64,000 nt of DNA from Tenacibaculum mesophilum (GTDB lineage: Bacteria > Bacteroidota > Bacteroidia > Flavobacteriales > Flavobacteriaceae). Of this stretch, positions 44,575-52,493 are shown piece by piece (within the stretch, counting starts at the first letter, position 1; each line of letters starts with the position of its first letter). Below the pieces are notes generated by a model. It was not told the origin of the DNA. It searched no databases and saw only the letters and a list, made by a program, of their open reading frames with translations. The stretch spans positions 1,230,001 to 1,294,000 of the forward strand of contig NZ_CP032544.1 of NCBI RefSeq assembly GCF_003867075.1, given 5' to 3'. Made by a program: the position numbers and the translations under genes.

Positions 44575-46347
44575 TTGACAAAAAACCCAAAAATATATTT
44601 GATTGATAAGAATAAAAGGTTGATAAAAGGAATTGTCGACACGGAAAAGATTATTCAAAAAATTATCAATACATCATTCAAAAAACTGGGAATTGCTCAA
44701 AATTTTAAATCTAAAAACCTTAAAAGAACTACAAAAGGAGAATTTACTTATTTCCTATACCTTTACAATTCGAAAGATATTGTCTCTGATTGGGAGGAAT
44801 TCTTGCCTAAAAGTCTTACACAAGGAGAAGACTTTATCCAGCAAAAACTTTCTTTAATACTTTTTGTAGAAACTGAGCATCACATTTTTTGTGTAATTGG
44901 CGGTAATGCTTATCAAATAATCCTTCCGTTTATAGACCAATCATTTGGTCTCTCAACTTATGCTCGAATTATGCAACCAGAAAAGGATGAACTTGCATCT
45001 ATCAAATCGAGAGGAATTACAGGGACAAGAGCTGGACTAAGTGAACAATTCAGGAATAACTATCGAATTATTGATTTCATAAAATTTGGTAAGGTACCAA
45101 AAGAAATACATTTGAGATTAAGTCAAGAAACAACAGATTTATATTTCAAATTTCTTAAAAGTAAAAAAACAGATAGAATTCAAATTTTTGTAGGTAGAGC
45201 TTTTCAAATTAAAAAGACGATTGATTTTAAGACTCTGCATAAGATTATAATTGAACTTGGATATATAATGGAGTTAGTTCCATCAGACTACCTAAGTTCT
45301 TACGAAGAAATTACTGATGAAACATTTAAAGCAAATAGATTACACCCAGAATTGATCACGCGAATTTTCAACGACACGGAGAATTTGGGAAAAAGAAATC
45401 AAAATTCAGGTACAACATTCGAACACGATTTTTGCAACCCAAATAATATAGAAAAATTCTATGAAGCTGATACCTATAAGCTAAAAGCGAAGACAGAAAA
45501 TGGAGGCTATAAAATTTTTAAAATAGTATCAGATAGAAATGAAATTTATGATGCGGTTCTAAATCGTGCTGTAGAATTATATGGTGTAAATGATAGGTTT
45601 AAATTTATGGTTTTTATACAAGGCGTTAGAGTTACTTGCCATCAAAACAATAAAAAAACCGTTGCTTCAAGCTTTTTATTTCATATTTCTACAGAGTTTC
45701 CGATTGATGGCAAACCAGTTTTCTTAGTAGACACTAAATGGTATCATTTGCGAGATTCATTTGTTGAGGATTTAAAAAATAACACAAAGCACGTTTTAAA
45801 GACATATTCTGCACCACCAAAAATTGTAAATCTACCTTGGGATAAACAATTAATCAAAAAAGAAAAACACTATAATTTGCTTTATGACAAAATCCCGAAT
45901 TATATTGTTATAGATACTATAATAGAAGACGGATTAGAACTCTGTGATATACTACATTATGACAATAGAAATTTATATTTAATCCACGTTAAATATGGTT
46001 TCAAATCTGAAATGAGAGAATTGACAAATCAAGTAATTATCTCGGCAAGAAGATTAATAAAAACATTAGGCACAGATGACAAATTAATACTGGAAAAGAT
46101 TTATAAAAAGCTAAAAAAGAAAAAGAGAAGCGTTGATGGATTATCGTTAGACGAATTTAAAGATTTATTTGATAAAAAAATCTCTTTTGTTTTAGCTTTC
46201 ACTTCTCACTTGAAGAAAGATTTGGATGTTTTATCTAATATTGAGTCGTTTGATTCAAATATCGCAAGATATTCACTAATACAATGTTCAAGTGAAATGA
46301 GAGCGAATTATTTTCCAATGCTTACACATCAAATTATGAGAAAATAA
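44575..46347 (+). CDS. TIGR04141/DUF6119-like sporadically distributed protein
   Basis: A 590-residue soluble protein from a TTG start. The N-terminal half has FTYFLYLYNSKDIVSDWEEF, FCVIGGNAYQIILPFIDQSF and LASIKSRGITGTRAGLSEQF, the last reminiscent of the TIGR04141 (DUF6119) family. That family is patchily distributed and of unknown function. The central part has TTFEHDFCNPNNIEKFYEAD and the C-terminal third a basic helix-rich segment (KLKKKKRSVDGL). The family name is from pattern memory. The gene is bounded by 8-bp inverted repeats, consistent with movement as a unit, and could be a defence-type element, an inference. Confidence 0.6.
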   Translation: MTKNPKIYLIDKNKRLIKGIVDTEKIIQKIINTSFKKLGIAQNFKSKNLKRTTKGEFTYFLYLYNSKDIVSDWEEFLPKSLTQGEDFIQQKLSLILFVETEHHIFCVIGGNAYQIILPFIDQSFGLSTYARIMQPEKDELASIKSRGITGTRAGLSEQFRNNYRIIDFIKFGKVPKEIHLRLSQETTDLYFKFLKSKKTDRIQIFVGRAFQIKKTIDFKTLHKIIIELGYIMELVPSDYLSSYEEITDETFKANRLHPELITRIFNDTENLGKRNQNSGTTFEHDFCNPNNIEKFYEADTYKLKAKTENGGYKIFKIVSDRNEIYDAVLNRAVELYGVNDRFKFMVFIQGVRVTCHQNNKKTVASSFLFHISTEFPIDGKPVFLVDTKWYHLRDSFVEDLKNNTKHVLKTYSAPPKIVNLPWDKQLIKKEKHYNLLYDKIPNYIVIDTIIEDGLELCDILHYDNRNLYLIHVKYGFKSEMRELTNQVIISARRLIKTLGTDDKLILEKIYKKLKKKKRSVDGLSLDEFKDLFDKKISFVLAFTSHLKKDLDVLSNIESFDSNIARYSLIQCSSEMRANYFPMLTHQIMRK

Positions 46348-46349
46348 CT

Positions 46350-46475
46350 ACCGCTAACAATGGCTATAAGTAATTACTTTCCTCGCCCACTTCTGAAAAT
46401 CCTCGCGGGTTTTCTATCTGTGATTTATTTGCTAACTTCAGTACTTAAACACTCAACGAAATCATACACAATCAC
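46350..46475. repeat. Intergenic cassette-junction-like element B
   Basis: It begins ACCGCTAACAATGGCTATAAG directly after the TIGR04141-like gene and aligns over ~120 bases with element A (41263-41391), including AAAATCCTCGCGGGTTTTC and CAGTACTTAA. The stretch AATCCTCGCGGGTTTT is itself a short inverted repeat. Confidence 0.6.
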
Positions 46476-46489
46476 CTTACAAATAATTT

Positions 46490-47056
46490 ATGCTTAGAAC
46501 ATTTAAGAAAAAAGTTGAATTAATAAAAGAATTAGATATTCAAAATAAGTATGTTTTTTCCGAAAAGGCATCTTTAGATGGTATTCTTATTTTTGAAAAA
46601 AAACATCAATTAAAACTACCTGAAGATTTCAAAGATTTTGTAACTAATGTTGCAAATGGAATTAAGGACAATGAACATGATGAGGTAATTTTTGATGAGA
46701 CAAACTTTACAAATTATTTTGCTGACCTTGATGGTGAAAGTCATAATCCTTACATAGAGTTTCCCGTTTTTGAAAGAACAAAAGACTCAACTAATGAATT
46801 TGATTATGACGAACTAACTAATGGGTGTATCAGTCTTGCTGGAACTGGTTGTGGCAATGGATATGTATTAATAATTAAAGGAAAAGCAAAGGGGCAGGTA
46901 TGGGAAGATGAATTAGCATCAAATTCAGAAGTAACTCCTAAATATAATAATTTTAAAAGATGGATTGATCCCAAACTTGACAACATTATAAGAGAACTTA
47001 AGCCAAAGAAAAAAGTAAAAAAGAGTATTTGGGAAAGAATAATAAACTATCTGTAA
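46490..47056 (+). CDS. SMI1/KNR4 family protein
   Basis: A 188-residue cytoplasmic protein. The SUKH-type signs are LDGILIFEKKHQLKLPEDFK near the N-terminus, NGCISLAGTGCGNGYVLIIK and GQVWEDELASNSE in the middle. A strongly basic tail (PKKKVKKSIWERI) is unusual for the family. SUKH proteins often neutralise polymorphic toxins; there is no toxin next door. It shares only the superfamily with the protein at 9414. Confidence 0.8.
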   Translation: MLRTFKKKVELIKELDIQNKYVFSEKASLDGILIFEKKHQLKLPEDFKDFVTNVANGIKDNEHDEVIFDETNFTNYFADLDGESHNPYIEFPVFERTKDSTNEFDYDELTNGCISLAGTGCGNGYVLIIKGKAKGQVWEDELASNSEVTPKYNNFKRWIDPKLDNIIRELKPKKKVKKSIWERIINYL

Positions 47057-47120
47057 TACCTGATAAAATTAAGAGTTTAAACACTTAATTAATCTTCTTA
47101 CATAAAAATTAACTGATATT

Positions 47121-47999
47121 TTGATAAAGACTTTGAAACACATTAATATTCTATTATTGTTTTTAATATTTAGTTGTTCGAATAATAAAACAAAATTGAA
47201 TGATGACAATAATTTAGCACAGAGTATTGACACTATTAGATATTCTTACGATGGATTTAATAATGGTTCAAGGCTTGATCTGTTAAGTGATGGGAGGTTT
47301 ATAAACGAAAAATATGTGTTTGGTTGTACTGGTGGTGGAGAAAGAAAAAAAGTATTCGGAACTTATAAAATGAATAATATAAACTTAAAATTGAATCCTA
47401 AAACAATAGAACTTACCGAATATCCAATCGAATATCCTTTTGACAGCAAATCAAAACCAAAAACGACTAATATTAATTATGGAGTTGATTCACTTAAAAT
47501 TAAAACTGAATTTCAAATTGTTACTTGGGAAAATAATAAATACCTTCTTTCTAGTTTTTATGATTATGACTGGAGTCTTGAAAAGGAAAACGACTACATT
47601 AGATTCGCTAATTATTTAAATATAGGTCTAGAACCTAGTACAAGCGGAATGTATCTATCCAAGAAAAGTAAAGATTCAATAAAATCAGAATTTAATTTAA
47701 AACAAATTCCTGAAAAGTGGCAGGAGTTTTTTTTAACGCAACCTATTTCAGCCAAAATAAAAAGTTTTAAAAAAATTACCGACCCATACGATAAAGAAAA
47801 TTATTGGTGGGAAATAGAGTTGGATAAAGGAAATAATGACAAAATGAACAACCGTCTATCAATGACTACAAAAGATGATATGATTTTTTTAGAAATTGAT
47901 TCTGTTTTAACAAATCGTAGTTTTGGTGCATATCGTCTACCTGATTTTGACCATGAAAAGTATCCTATTGGCACTGAATTAAGAACTAAATGGAAATAA
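47121..47999 (+). CDS. Lipoprotein of unknown function
   Basis: A 292-residue protein from a TTG start with a lipoprotein signal (ILLLFLIFSCSNNK). The N-terminal part (~30-120) has a beta pattern with SDGRFINEKYVFGCTGGGE, reminiscent of lipocalin-like small domains. The rest is aromatic- and lysine-rich (DKENYWWEIELDKGN). No family recognised. Last + strand gene of the cassette-like run. Confidence 0.65.
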   Translation: MIKTLKHINILLLFLIFSCSNNKTKLNDDNNLAQSIDTIRYSYDGFNNGSRLDLLSDGRFINEKYVFGCTGGGERKKVFGTYKMNNINLKLNPKTIELTEYPIEYPFDSKSKPKTTNINYGVDSLKIKTEFQIVTWENNKYLLSSFYDYDWSLEKENDYIRFANYLNIGLEPSTSGMYLSKKSKDSIKSEFNLKQIPEKWQEFFLTQPISAKIKSFKKITDPYDKENYWWEIELDKGNNDKMNNRLSMTTKDDMIFLEIDSVLTNRSFGAYRLPDFDHEKYPIGTELRTKWK

Positions 48000-48035
48000 A
48001 TACGTTTACCAGCAATGCATAAGCTATATAAACCT

Positions 48036-48260
48036 TTAATGCAAAATCTTAAACAGCAGTTCTTTTAAAATATCAGCATGCGTTTGGTTGGCTCCTACTC
48101 CTTTACTTTTTACATCGGCATCACATAATAAGGCTATAATTTGTGATACTTTTCGCATCGGGTAGTTACGGGCTGCATTTACATAGTCGTCCACAAAATA
48201 AGGGTTTACTCCTAAGTTTTTAGCTACCGAAGCTTTCGATTTGTCTTTTAATCCGTGGTA
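48036..48260 (-). pseudogene. holA: 3' fragment of holA (DNA polymerase III delta subunit)
   Basis: The minus strand encodes about 74 residues starting YHGLKDKSKASVAKNLGVNP, then YFVDDYVNAARNYPMRKVSQ, and ends KELLFKIL plus histidine and TAA. This is the C-terminal domain of the clamp-loader delta subunit. A TAA stop lies directly upstream in frame, no start codon is present, and the first ~270 residues of a normal HolA are missing. It is therefore a displaced gene end, not a functional gene. It sits exactly between the + strand cassette-like genes and the minus-strand type VI payload locus. Confidence 0.85.
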
Positions 48261-48353
48261 TTAAAATTCATACGTAGAAAAACGATTACTTACTCTGTTA
48301 ATAAACTTTTAAAGCATACTATGAGTTAACAAGTAGATAATTAACTTCATTGA

Positions 48354-48911
48354 TTAGTTAATTTTAATAGGTACTTTAATTCTTTCTTTATTTACCCCTT
48401 CAATTTCTTTAAACCTTAAATAAAGTGTATCCCCATCAATAAGGTTTTTTGTTATTTTGGGGAATTTTCTACTAAAACTATAAAAATTACCTACGAAAAG
48501 AGAATCAGCTTTAATTGATGTTGTATCTATTTTTGATAAAATCTTTTTTGATTCATCTTCATCAATTATCAAATGTTTTGTATAAAACAAAAATGATTTA
48601 TTTTTTTGATTATTAAATTTTCTTTTTTTATAATTTTCTAATCTCACCAATTTTTCGTCACTGATGAAATACATTTTAATCACAGCACCTTCATCTGATT
48701 TTTTATATTTATATTGAAAATGATATAAAAATTTATTTCCACTACTTTTAATATTTAAATCAAAAGGTAAACTAATTGCCCATATTTTTTTACTCTCATT
48801 ATCATACCATGCAATCACTTCAGAATCTTCACTCGGTTTACTTGTTATTTTAATATCTTTATTGGTACCACAGAAAATAAAAAAAATTAATATGATGTAT
48901 AAATGTTTCAT
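48354..48911 (-). CDS. Putative immunity lipoprotein 5
   Basis: The start at 48911 (MKHLYIILIFFIFCGTNKD) gives a 185-residue lipoprotein with the lipobox FIFC; an upstream in-frame start would overlap the tip remnant. It shares with its four paralogues the segments VIAWYDNESKKIWAISLPFD, LYHFQYKYKKSDEGA, FYTKHLIIDEDES, DGDTLYLRFKE and the ending RIKVPIKIN. It follows a remnant of an effector tip by 4 bases, the same order as the other pairs. Proposed role: periplasm-facing immunity to the matching effector tip. Confidence 0.7.
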   Translation of the reverse strand: MKHLYIILIFFIFCGTNKDIKITSKPSEDSEVIAWYDNESKKIWAISLPFDLNIKSSGNKFLYHFQYKYKKSDEGAVIKMYFISDEKLVRLENYKKRKFNNQKNKSFLFYTKHLIIDEDESKKILSKIDTTSIKADSLFVGNFYSFSRKFPKITKNLIDGDTLYLRFKEIEGVNKERIKVPIKIN

Positions 48912-48915
48912 AAGT

Positions 48916-48990
48916 TTATTTAAAGAAAATAGATTCAACAATTGTTTTTACTTGTACTGGATTTTTTTTATCCTCATTGTTGAAGCTTAA
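48916..48990 (-). pseudogene. Effector tip remnant 5 (chimeric)
   Basis: The minus strand reads FLSFNNED followed by KKNPVQVKTIVESIFF, then lysine and TAA. The second part matches the last residues of tips 1 and 3. The first part matches the immunity lipoprotein at 51914-52492 (SLFLSFNNEDEKSK). So an immunity-gene fragment is joined to a tip end, presumably at a shared GAGGATAAAAAA-like sequence. Everything upstream of the tip is lost. Confidence 0.65.
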
Positions 48991-48999
48991 AAAACTCTG

Positions 49000-49566
49000 T
49001 TACCATTTTGCAGGAACAGTAACATACTCGCCTAACTTTCCATTATCTAAAAACTGAATTGAAATACTATCTCCTTTTGTTAACTTTTCAAATAATGCTG
49101 CATGTTTTTTCTTAAACTCTAAAACTGATTTTATACGGAAGGTATCTAAGTTGTTTTTCAACATTTTTAGTACGTAGGGTTTTAAGTCTTTTTGAGTGAC
49201 CTCGGATGAGTCTATTTGATATCGTGAATAGATTATATATTTATTAGTTAAAAAAGGTGATATGCTCTTTATTTGATTGTTTTCTATTTCAACTAATTCT
49301 TCAGCATCATTATAGATAAATAGATCTTCTCCAATCCCCTTTTTATTAAGGAAGTAATTATAATTCATGGTAACAAAAGATAGTTTTGAAGATGAACTGT
49401 TTTTTATTTTAACACCAAAAGGAATGTCTATTCTATAAACTTTTTTATGGGGTTTACTCATCATCACAATAACTGGACTTGAGGGTTTAAAGCTTGAAAC
49501 TTTTTTATTACTTGAACAAGCAATAAACATTAAAGTAACAAAGACATATTTCCCTCTATTTATCAA
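49000..49566 (-). CDS. Putative immunity lipoprotein 4 (divergent)
   Basis: TTG at 49566 gives MINRGKYVFVTLMFIACSSN after initiation, matching the start of paralogue 2; the lipobox is FIAC. A longer frame to 49614 runs through the end of the tip in another frame and is unlikely. The 188-residue product is the most divergent of the five. It keeps a KVYRIDIPFGVKIKNSS segment, YIIYSRYQIDSSEV, and a GDSISIQFLD segment, but ends TVPAKW instead of KVPIKL. Its divergence parallels that of its tip. Confidence 0.65.
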   Translation of the reverse strand: MINRGKYVFVTLMFIACSSNKKVSSFKPSSPVIVMMSKPHKKVYRIDIPFGVKIKNSSSSKLSFVTMNYNYFLNKKGIGEDLFIYNDAEELVEIENNQIKSISPFLTNKYIIYSRYQIDSSEVTQKDLKPYVLKMLKNNLDTFRIKSVLEFKKKHAALFEKLTKGDSISIQFLDNGKLGEYVTVPAKW

Positions 49567-49964
49567 TAAATATAGACTCGATAACGTAATCAAATCTTCC
49601 TTTTTCTTCTCCATAAACAGCTCTATACATTTTTTGTACTAAACTTTTGTTCACTTTCATAATCGTTTAACTTTTTTAAGGTTCTAAATTTTCCTAATAA
49701 CAATGCTGATAAAGTTTTATTTAAAACAGCTATTAAATCATACTCTGTCTCTTTTCCGTAAATATGAACAAAAGTTTGAACAGCATCTAATCCTTTTATT
49801 TTTGCTCTTTCAAGTTTTTTTTGCTTTATTTGGTCAACCATAGCTTCTTGCTTTTCATGTTTAACTAAAGCTACATATCCTAAAAACTCAAGCCATAAAC
49901 TAATACCTACTATGGGTCTTTTGGGTAAAAAAACGTTTTAACAAAAAATCAGGTACATTTAAAG
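49556..49964 (-). pseudogene. Displaced effector tip 4, frameshifted
   Basis: The copy starts in the shared linker (CTTTAAATGTACCTGA). The linker has seven A where the other copies have six (GGGTAAAAAAACG on the + strand), breaking the frame. A short frame MVDQIKQKKLERAKIKGLDA (49841 down to 49623) remains open. The true C-terminal end, DYVIESIFIDK and stop, is in another frame at 49556-49590, so a second frameshift occurred. Not a functional effector. Confidence 0.75.
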
Positions 49965-50537
49965 GTGTATAGGTACTTTAATTCTTTTTATTTTTTTATC
50001 TTTCCCTCTAAGTGGAAGAAGTTTAAACCTTAAATATAGAGTATCTTCTTTTATTAAGTCTTTTGTTAAAGTTGGGTAGTTTTTATAAAAATCTTCAAAA
50101 ACCCCTAGTGTAATAGAGTCTTTTGTTTCTCTACCTTTAATATATTTTGACGATAGTTTATTCGACAGCTCAGTATCATAAATCATATGCCTGGTGTATA
50201 ATAAGAACTTTTTTCTTTTATTAGAGCTAAATGACCTTTCTTCATAATCTTTTAATACTTCTATCTTTTTTTCTTTGTTTATATAATAAATTTCCACAGA
50301 AGCGCCTTTTTTAGGATTTCTGTATTTGTATTGGTAAGTATGTAAAAGTTCTTGTTGGCTACTCTCAATATATAGATTAAAAGGTAAACTTATCGCGTCT
50401 ATTTTTTTACTTTTAGGATTATACCAACCGATTATTTCATTGCTTTTTGAAGTAATACTCTTTACTTCAATATTTCTTTGCATACTACAAGAAGAAATAA
50501 CAAATAGAATTAGCGTTATATATAACTTATATTTCAC
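49959..50537 (-). CDS. Putative immunity lipoprotein 3
   Basis: GTG at 50537 begins KYKLYITLILFVISSCSMQ after initiation, with lipobox ISSC, giving 192 residues. Family segments are IIGWYNPKSKKIDAISLPFN, HTYQYKYRNPKKGASVEIYY, LLYTRHMIYD, EDTLYLRFKLLP and the ending RIKVPIHL. The frame is open further upstream into tip 3, because that tip has lost its stop. A fused product starting at 50822 is possible, but the signal peptide and lipobox in the middle argue for initiation at the GTG. Its last codon and stop (CTTTAA) form part of the next linker. Confidence 0.72.
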   Translation of the reverse strand: MKYKLYITLILFVISSCSMQRNIEVKSITSKSNEIIGWYNPKSKKIDAISLPFNLYIESSQQELLHTYQYKYRNPKKGASVEIYYINKEKKIEVLKDYEERSFSSNKRKKFLLYTRHMIYDTELSNKLSSKYIKGRETKDSITLGVFEDFYKNYPTLTKDLIKEDTLYLRFKLLPLRGKDKKIKRIKVPIHL

Positions 50538-50944
50538 AATGTATTCAATAAAAATAGATTCAACAATTGTTTTTACTTGTACTGGATTTTTTTTATCCTC
50601 TCTAATTAAAAGCATGACATTTCTATCACTAAATATCTTTTTATCATAATCTCTTACCTCTTCTAATGTTTTAAATTTACCTGTAAGTATACTGGATAAA
50701 GTATTACTTGTAATAGGCTCTAAGAAATATGCTATTTCATAAACATGTAAAAATGTTCTTAAAGCATCTAATCCTTTTGTTTTTGCTCTTTCAAGTTTTT
50801 CTTGCATTATTTGATCAACCATAGCTTCTTGCTTTTCATGTTCAACTAAAGCTACATATCCTAAAAACTCAAGTCATAAACTAATACCTACTATAGGTGT
50901 TTTGGGTAAAAAACGTTTTAACAAAAAATCAGGTACGTTTAAAG
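50538..50944 (-). pseudogene. Displaced effector tip 3, nonsense in linker, stop lost
   Basis: The linker copy is 50735-50944. The conserved tryptophan codon TGG in SLWLEFLG is TGA here (+ strand TCA at 50874-50876). From MVDQIMQEKLERAKTKGLDA (50822 down) the frame is open through the variable region (ITSNTLSSILTGKFKTLEEV) and KKNPVQVKTIVESIFIEY, and then runs into immunity gene 3 with no stop. No N-terminal delivery region. Confidence 0.75.
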
Positions 50945-51508
50945 TTTAATAGGTACTTTAATTCTTTTCTTCTTTCTATTATTATCTTCAAAAATCTTAA
51001 ACCTTATGTAGAGGGTGTCTTTATCAAGAAGGTTCTTGATAGAAGACGAATACTTTTTTTTAAACTCTTTGAAATTACCTAAAGAAATGGAATCATTGGT
51101 TAACCGTTTATTATTTAGCTCAGTAACTATTTTATTTGCTAATTCACTACCAGTAATAATATGCTTAGTAAGTATTAAAAAGTTATTAGTTTCATCAAGC
51201 TTTAGTTCTTTTTTCTTAAAGTTTTTGATGGGTATGAGACTATTATCTTTTTCGATTTCATATAGAGATATCGCTTTACCTCTTTTTGAATTTTTGTAAT
51301 TATACTGATAATATAATAATTCTTTTTTTACATCATCATTAATAATGTTCAGAGATATAGGAAAACTTAATGCCCAAATAGTTTTTTTTTCTACATCATA
51401 CCAAGCGTAAACATTAGAATCCTTTTTAAATTCACTTTCTATTTTAAAATGTTTACTTGTACTACAAGAAATAAATAAAATTATAAAGGTTATATATATA
51501 TATTTCAT
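50939..51508 (-). CDS. Putative immunity lipoprotein 2
   Basis: The ATG at 51508 gives MKYIYITFIILFISCSTSKH with lipobox FISC, 189 residues, 4 bases after the tip 2 stop. Family segments: VYAWYDVEKKTIWALSFPIS, LLYYQYNYKNSKRGKAISLY, ILTKHIITGSELA, KDTLYIRFK and the ending RIKVPIKL. No lipoprotein-export acidic signal follows the cysteine, so it probably stays facing the periplasm. Its stop CTTTAA overlaps the start of linker 3. Confidence 0.75.
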   Translation of the reverse strand: MKYIYITFIILFISCSTSKHFKIESEFKKDSNVYAWYDVEKKTIWALSFPISLNIINDDVKKELLYYQYNYKNSKRGKAISLYEIEKDNSLIPIKNFKKKELKLDETNNFLILTKHIITGSELANKIVTELNNKRLTNDSISLGNFKEFKKKYSSSIKNLLDKDTLYIRFKIFEDNNRKKKRIKVPIKL

Positions 51509-51512
51509 ATTG

Positions 51513-51899
51513 TTAATCAATAAAAATGGCTTTAATTACTGTTGTTTCTGACTTTTTTTCTTCTTCATCTATTACTTTTATCAGAAGTTCTGCTCTTCTT
51601 TCTTCTGAAACCTTTTTATCATAATCAGTCACCTCACCAAGAGTTTTAAAATTCCCTATTAATAATTCTGAAAGTGTTTTGGCTGAAACAGGGACTAAAA
51701 CATAATCTGTTTCATAAACATGTAAAAATGTTCTTAAAGCATCTAATCCTTTTGTTTTTGCTCTTTCAAGTTTTTCTTGCATTATTTGGTCAACCATAGC
51801 CTCTTGCTTTTCATGTTCAACTAATGCTACATATCCTAAAAACTCAAGCCATAAACTAATACCTACAATGGGTGTTTTGGGTAAAAAACGTTTTAACAA
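51513..51899 (-). CDS. Displaced effector tip 2 (open frame, no delivery domain)
   Basis: The frame is intact from the linker (LKRFLPKTPIVGISLWLEFL) through MVDQIMQEKLERAKTKGLDA and a variable end (VPVSAKTLSELLIGNFKTLG, then ETTVIKAIFID). It encodes 128 residues of the effector's C-terminus, with no ATG at its head and no N-terminal region. It reads as a stored, currently unattached tip that would become functional only if joined to the full-length gene. The next lipoprotein starts 4 bases later. Confidence 0.65.
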   Translation of the reverse strand: MLKRFLPKTPIVGISLWLEFLGYVALVEHEKQEAMVDQIMQEKLERAKTKGLDALRTFLHVYETDYVLVPVSAKTLSELLIGNFKTLGEVTDYDKKVSEERRAELLIKVIDEEEKKSETTVIKAIFID

Positions 51900-51913
51900 A
51901 AAATCAGGTACGT

Positions 51914-52492
51914 TTAAAGTTTAATAGGGACTTTAATTCTTTTTGTAGATAGTTTACTTTTTTCATCCTCGTTGTTAAAGCTTAAGAACAAACTATCTTT
52001 TACCAATATATTTTCAGCTAAATCTGGTAATTTGTTTTTAAAATCATTAAAAAAGTCGAGTACTATAGAATCACTTTTAAACTCTCTATTTTTATAAGAG
52101 TGCAATATTTGGCCGGAATATTTCTTGTTTGTTATTAAATGTTTAGAATAAATAATGTATTTTTTCTTTGTACTAGGTGTTATTTTTTTTCTACTGAAAT
52201 TCTTTTTCTTTTTTAATTTTCCATTTGCTTCTAACTCATACAAAAATGTATGTGTACCACTGTTTTTATCTGCATAAATATATTTATGAGATATGAACTC
52301 ACGTGGTGTTAGAAAACTTTTATTTTCAACTTCTAAATATATAGGAACACTAAAAGCCCAAATATCTTTCTGCTCTTTATCATACCAAGCAATAACTTTA
52401 TATTTATTAGACACTTTACTTGTAACAGTAATTTCTTTAGTTGTTGTACATGAAACTAATAGAAGTGTGAGTATAATATTTAAATACTTCAT
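51914..52492 (-). CDS. Putative immunity lipoprotein 1 (partner of full-length effector)
   Basis: The ATG at 52492 lies one base after the effector stop. The product, 192 residues, starts MKYLNIILTLLLVSCTTTKE with lipobox LVSC. Family segments: VIAWYDKEQKDIWAFSVPIY, IIYSKHLITNKKYSG, LVKDSLFLSFNNEDEK and the ending RIKVPIKL. Position and lipid anchor suggest that it protects the producing cell against the adjacent effector from the periplasmic side. Function is inferred; no known immunity family was recognised. Confidence 0.75.
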   Translation of the reverse strand: MKYLNIILTLLLVSCTTTKEITVTSKVSNKYKVIAWYDKEQKDIWAFSVPIYLEVENKSFLTPREFISHKYIYADKNSGTHTFLYELEANGKLKKKKNFSRKKITPSTKKKYIIYSKHLITNKKYSGQILHSYKNREFKSDSIVLDFFNDFKNKLPDLAENILVKDSLFLSFNNEDEKSKLSTKRIKVPIKL

Positions 52493-52493
52493 T

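Noticed and set aside
49567..49614. Longer N-terminus of immunity lipoprotein 4
   Set aside because: These bases encode the end of tip 4 (VIESIFIDK and stop) in another frame, so the extension is out-of-frame tip sequence.
49959..50822. A 287-residue fusion protein of tip and lipoprotein
   Set aside because: A signal peptide and lipobox lie in the middle and match the starts of the four paralogues; the fused frame arose from loss of the tip's stop codon. I annotate the lipoprotein from GTG at 50537.
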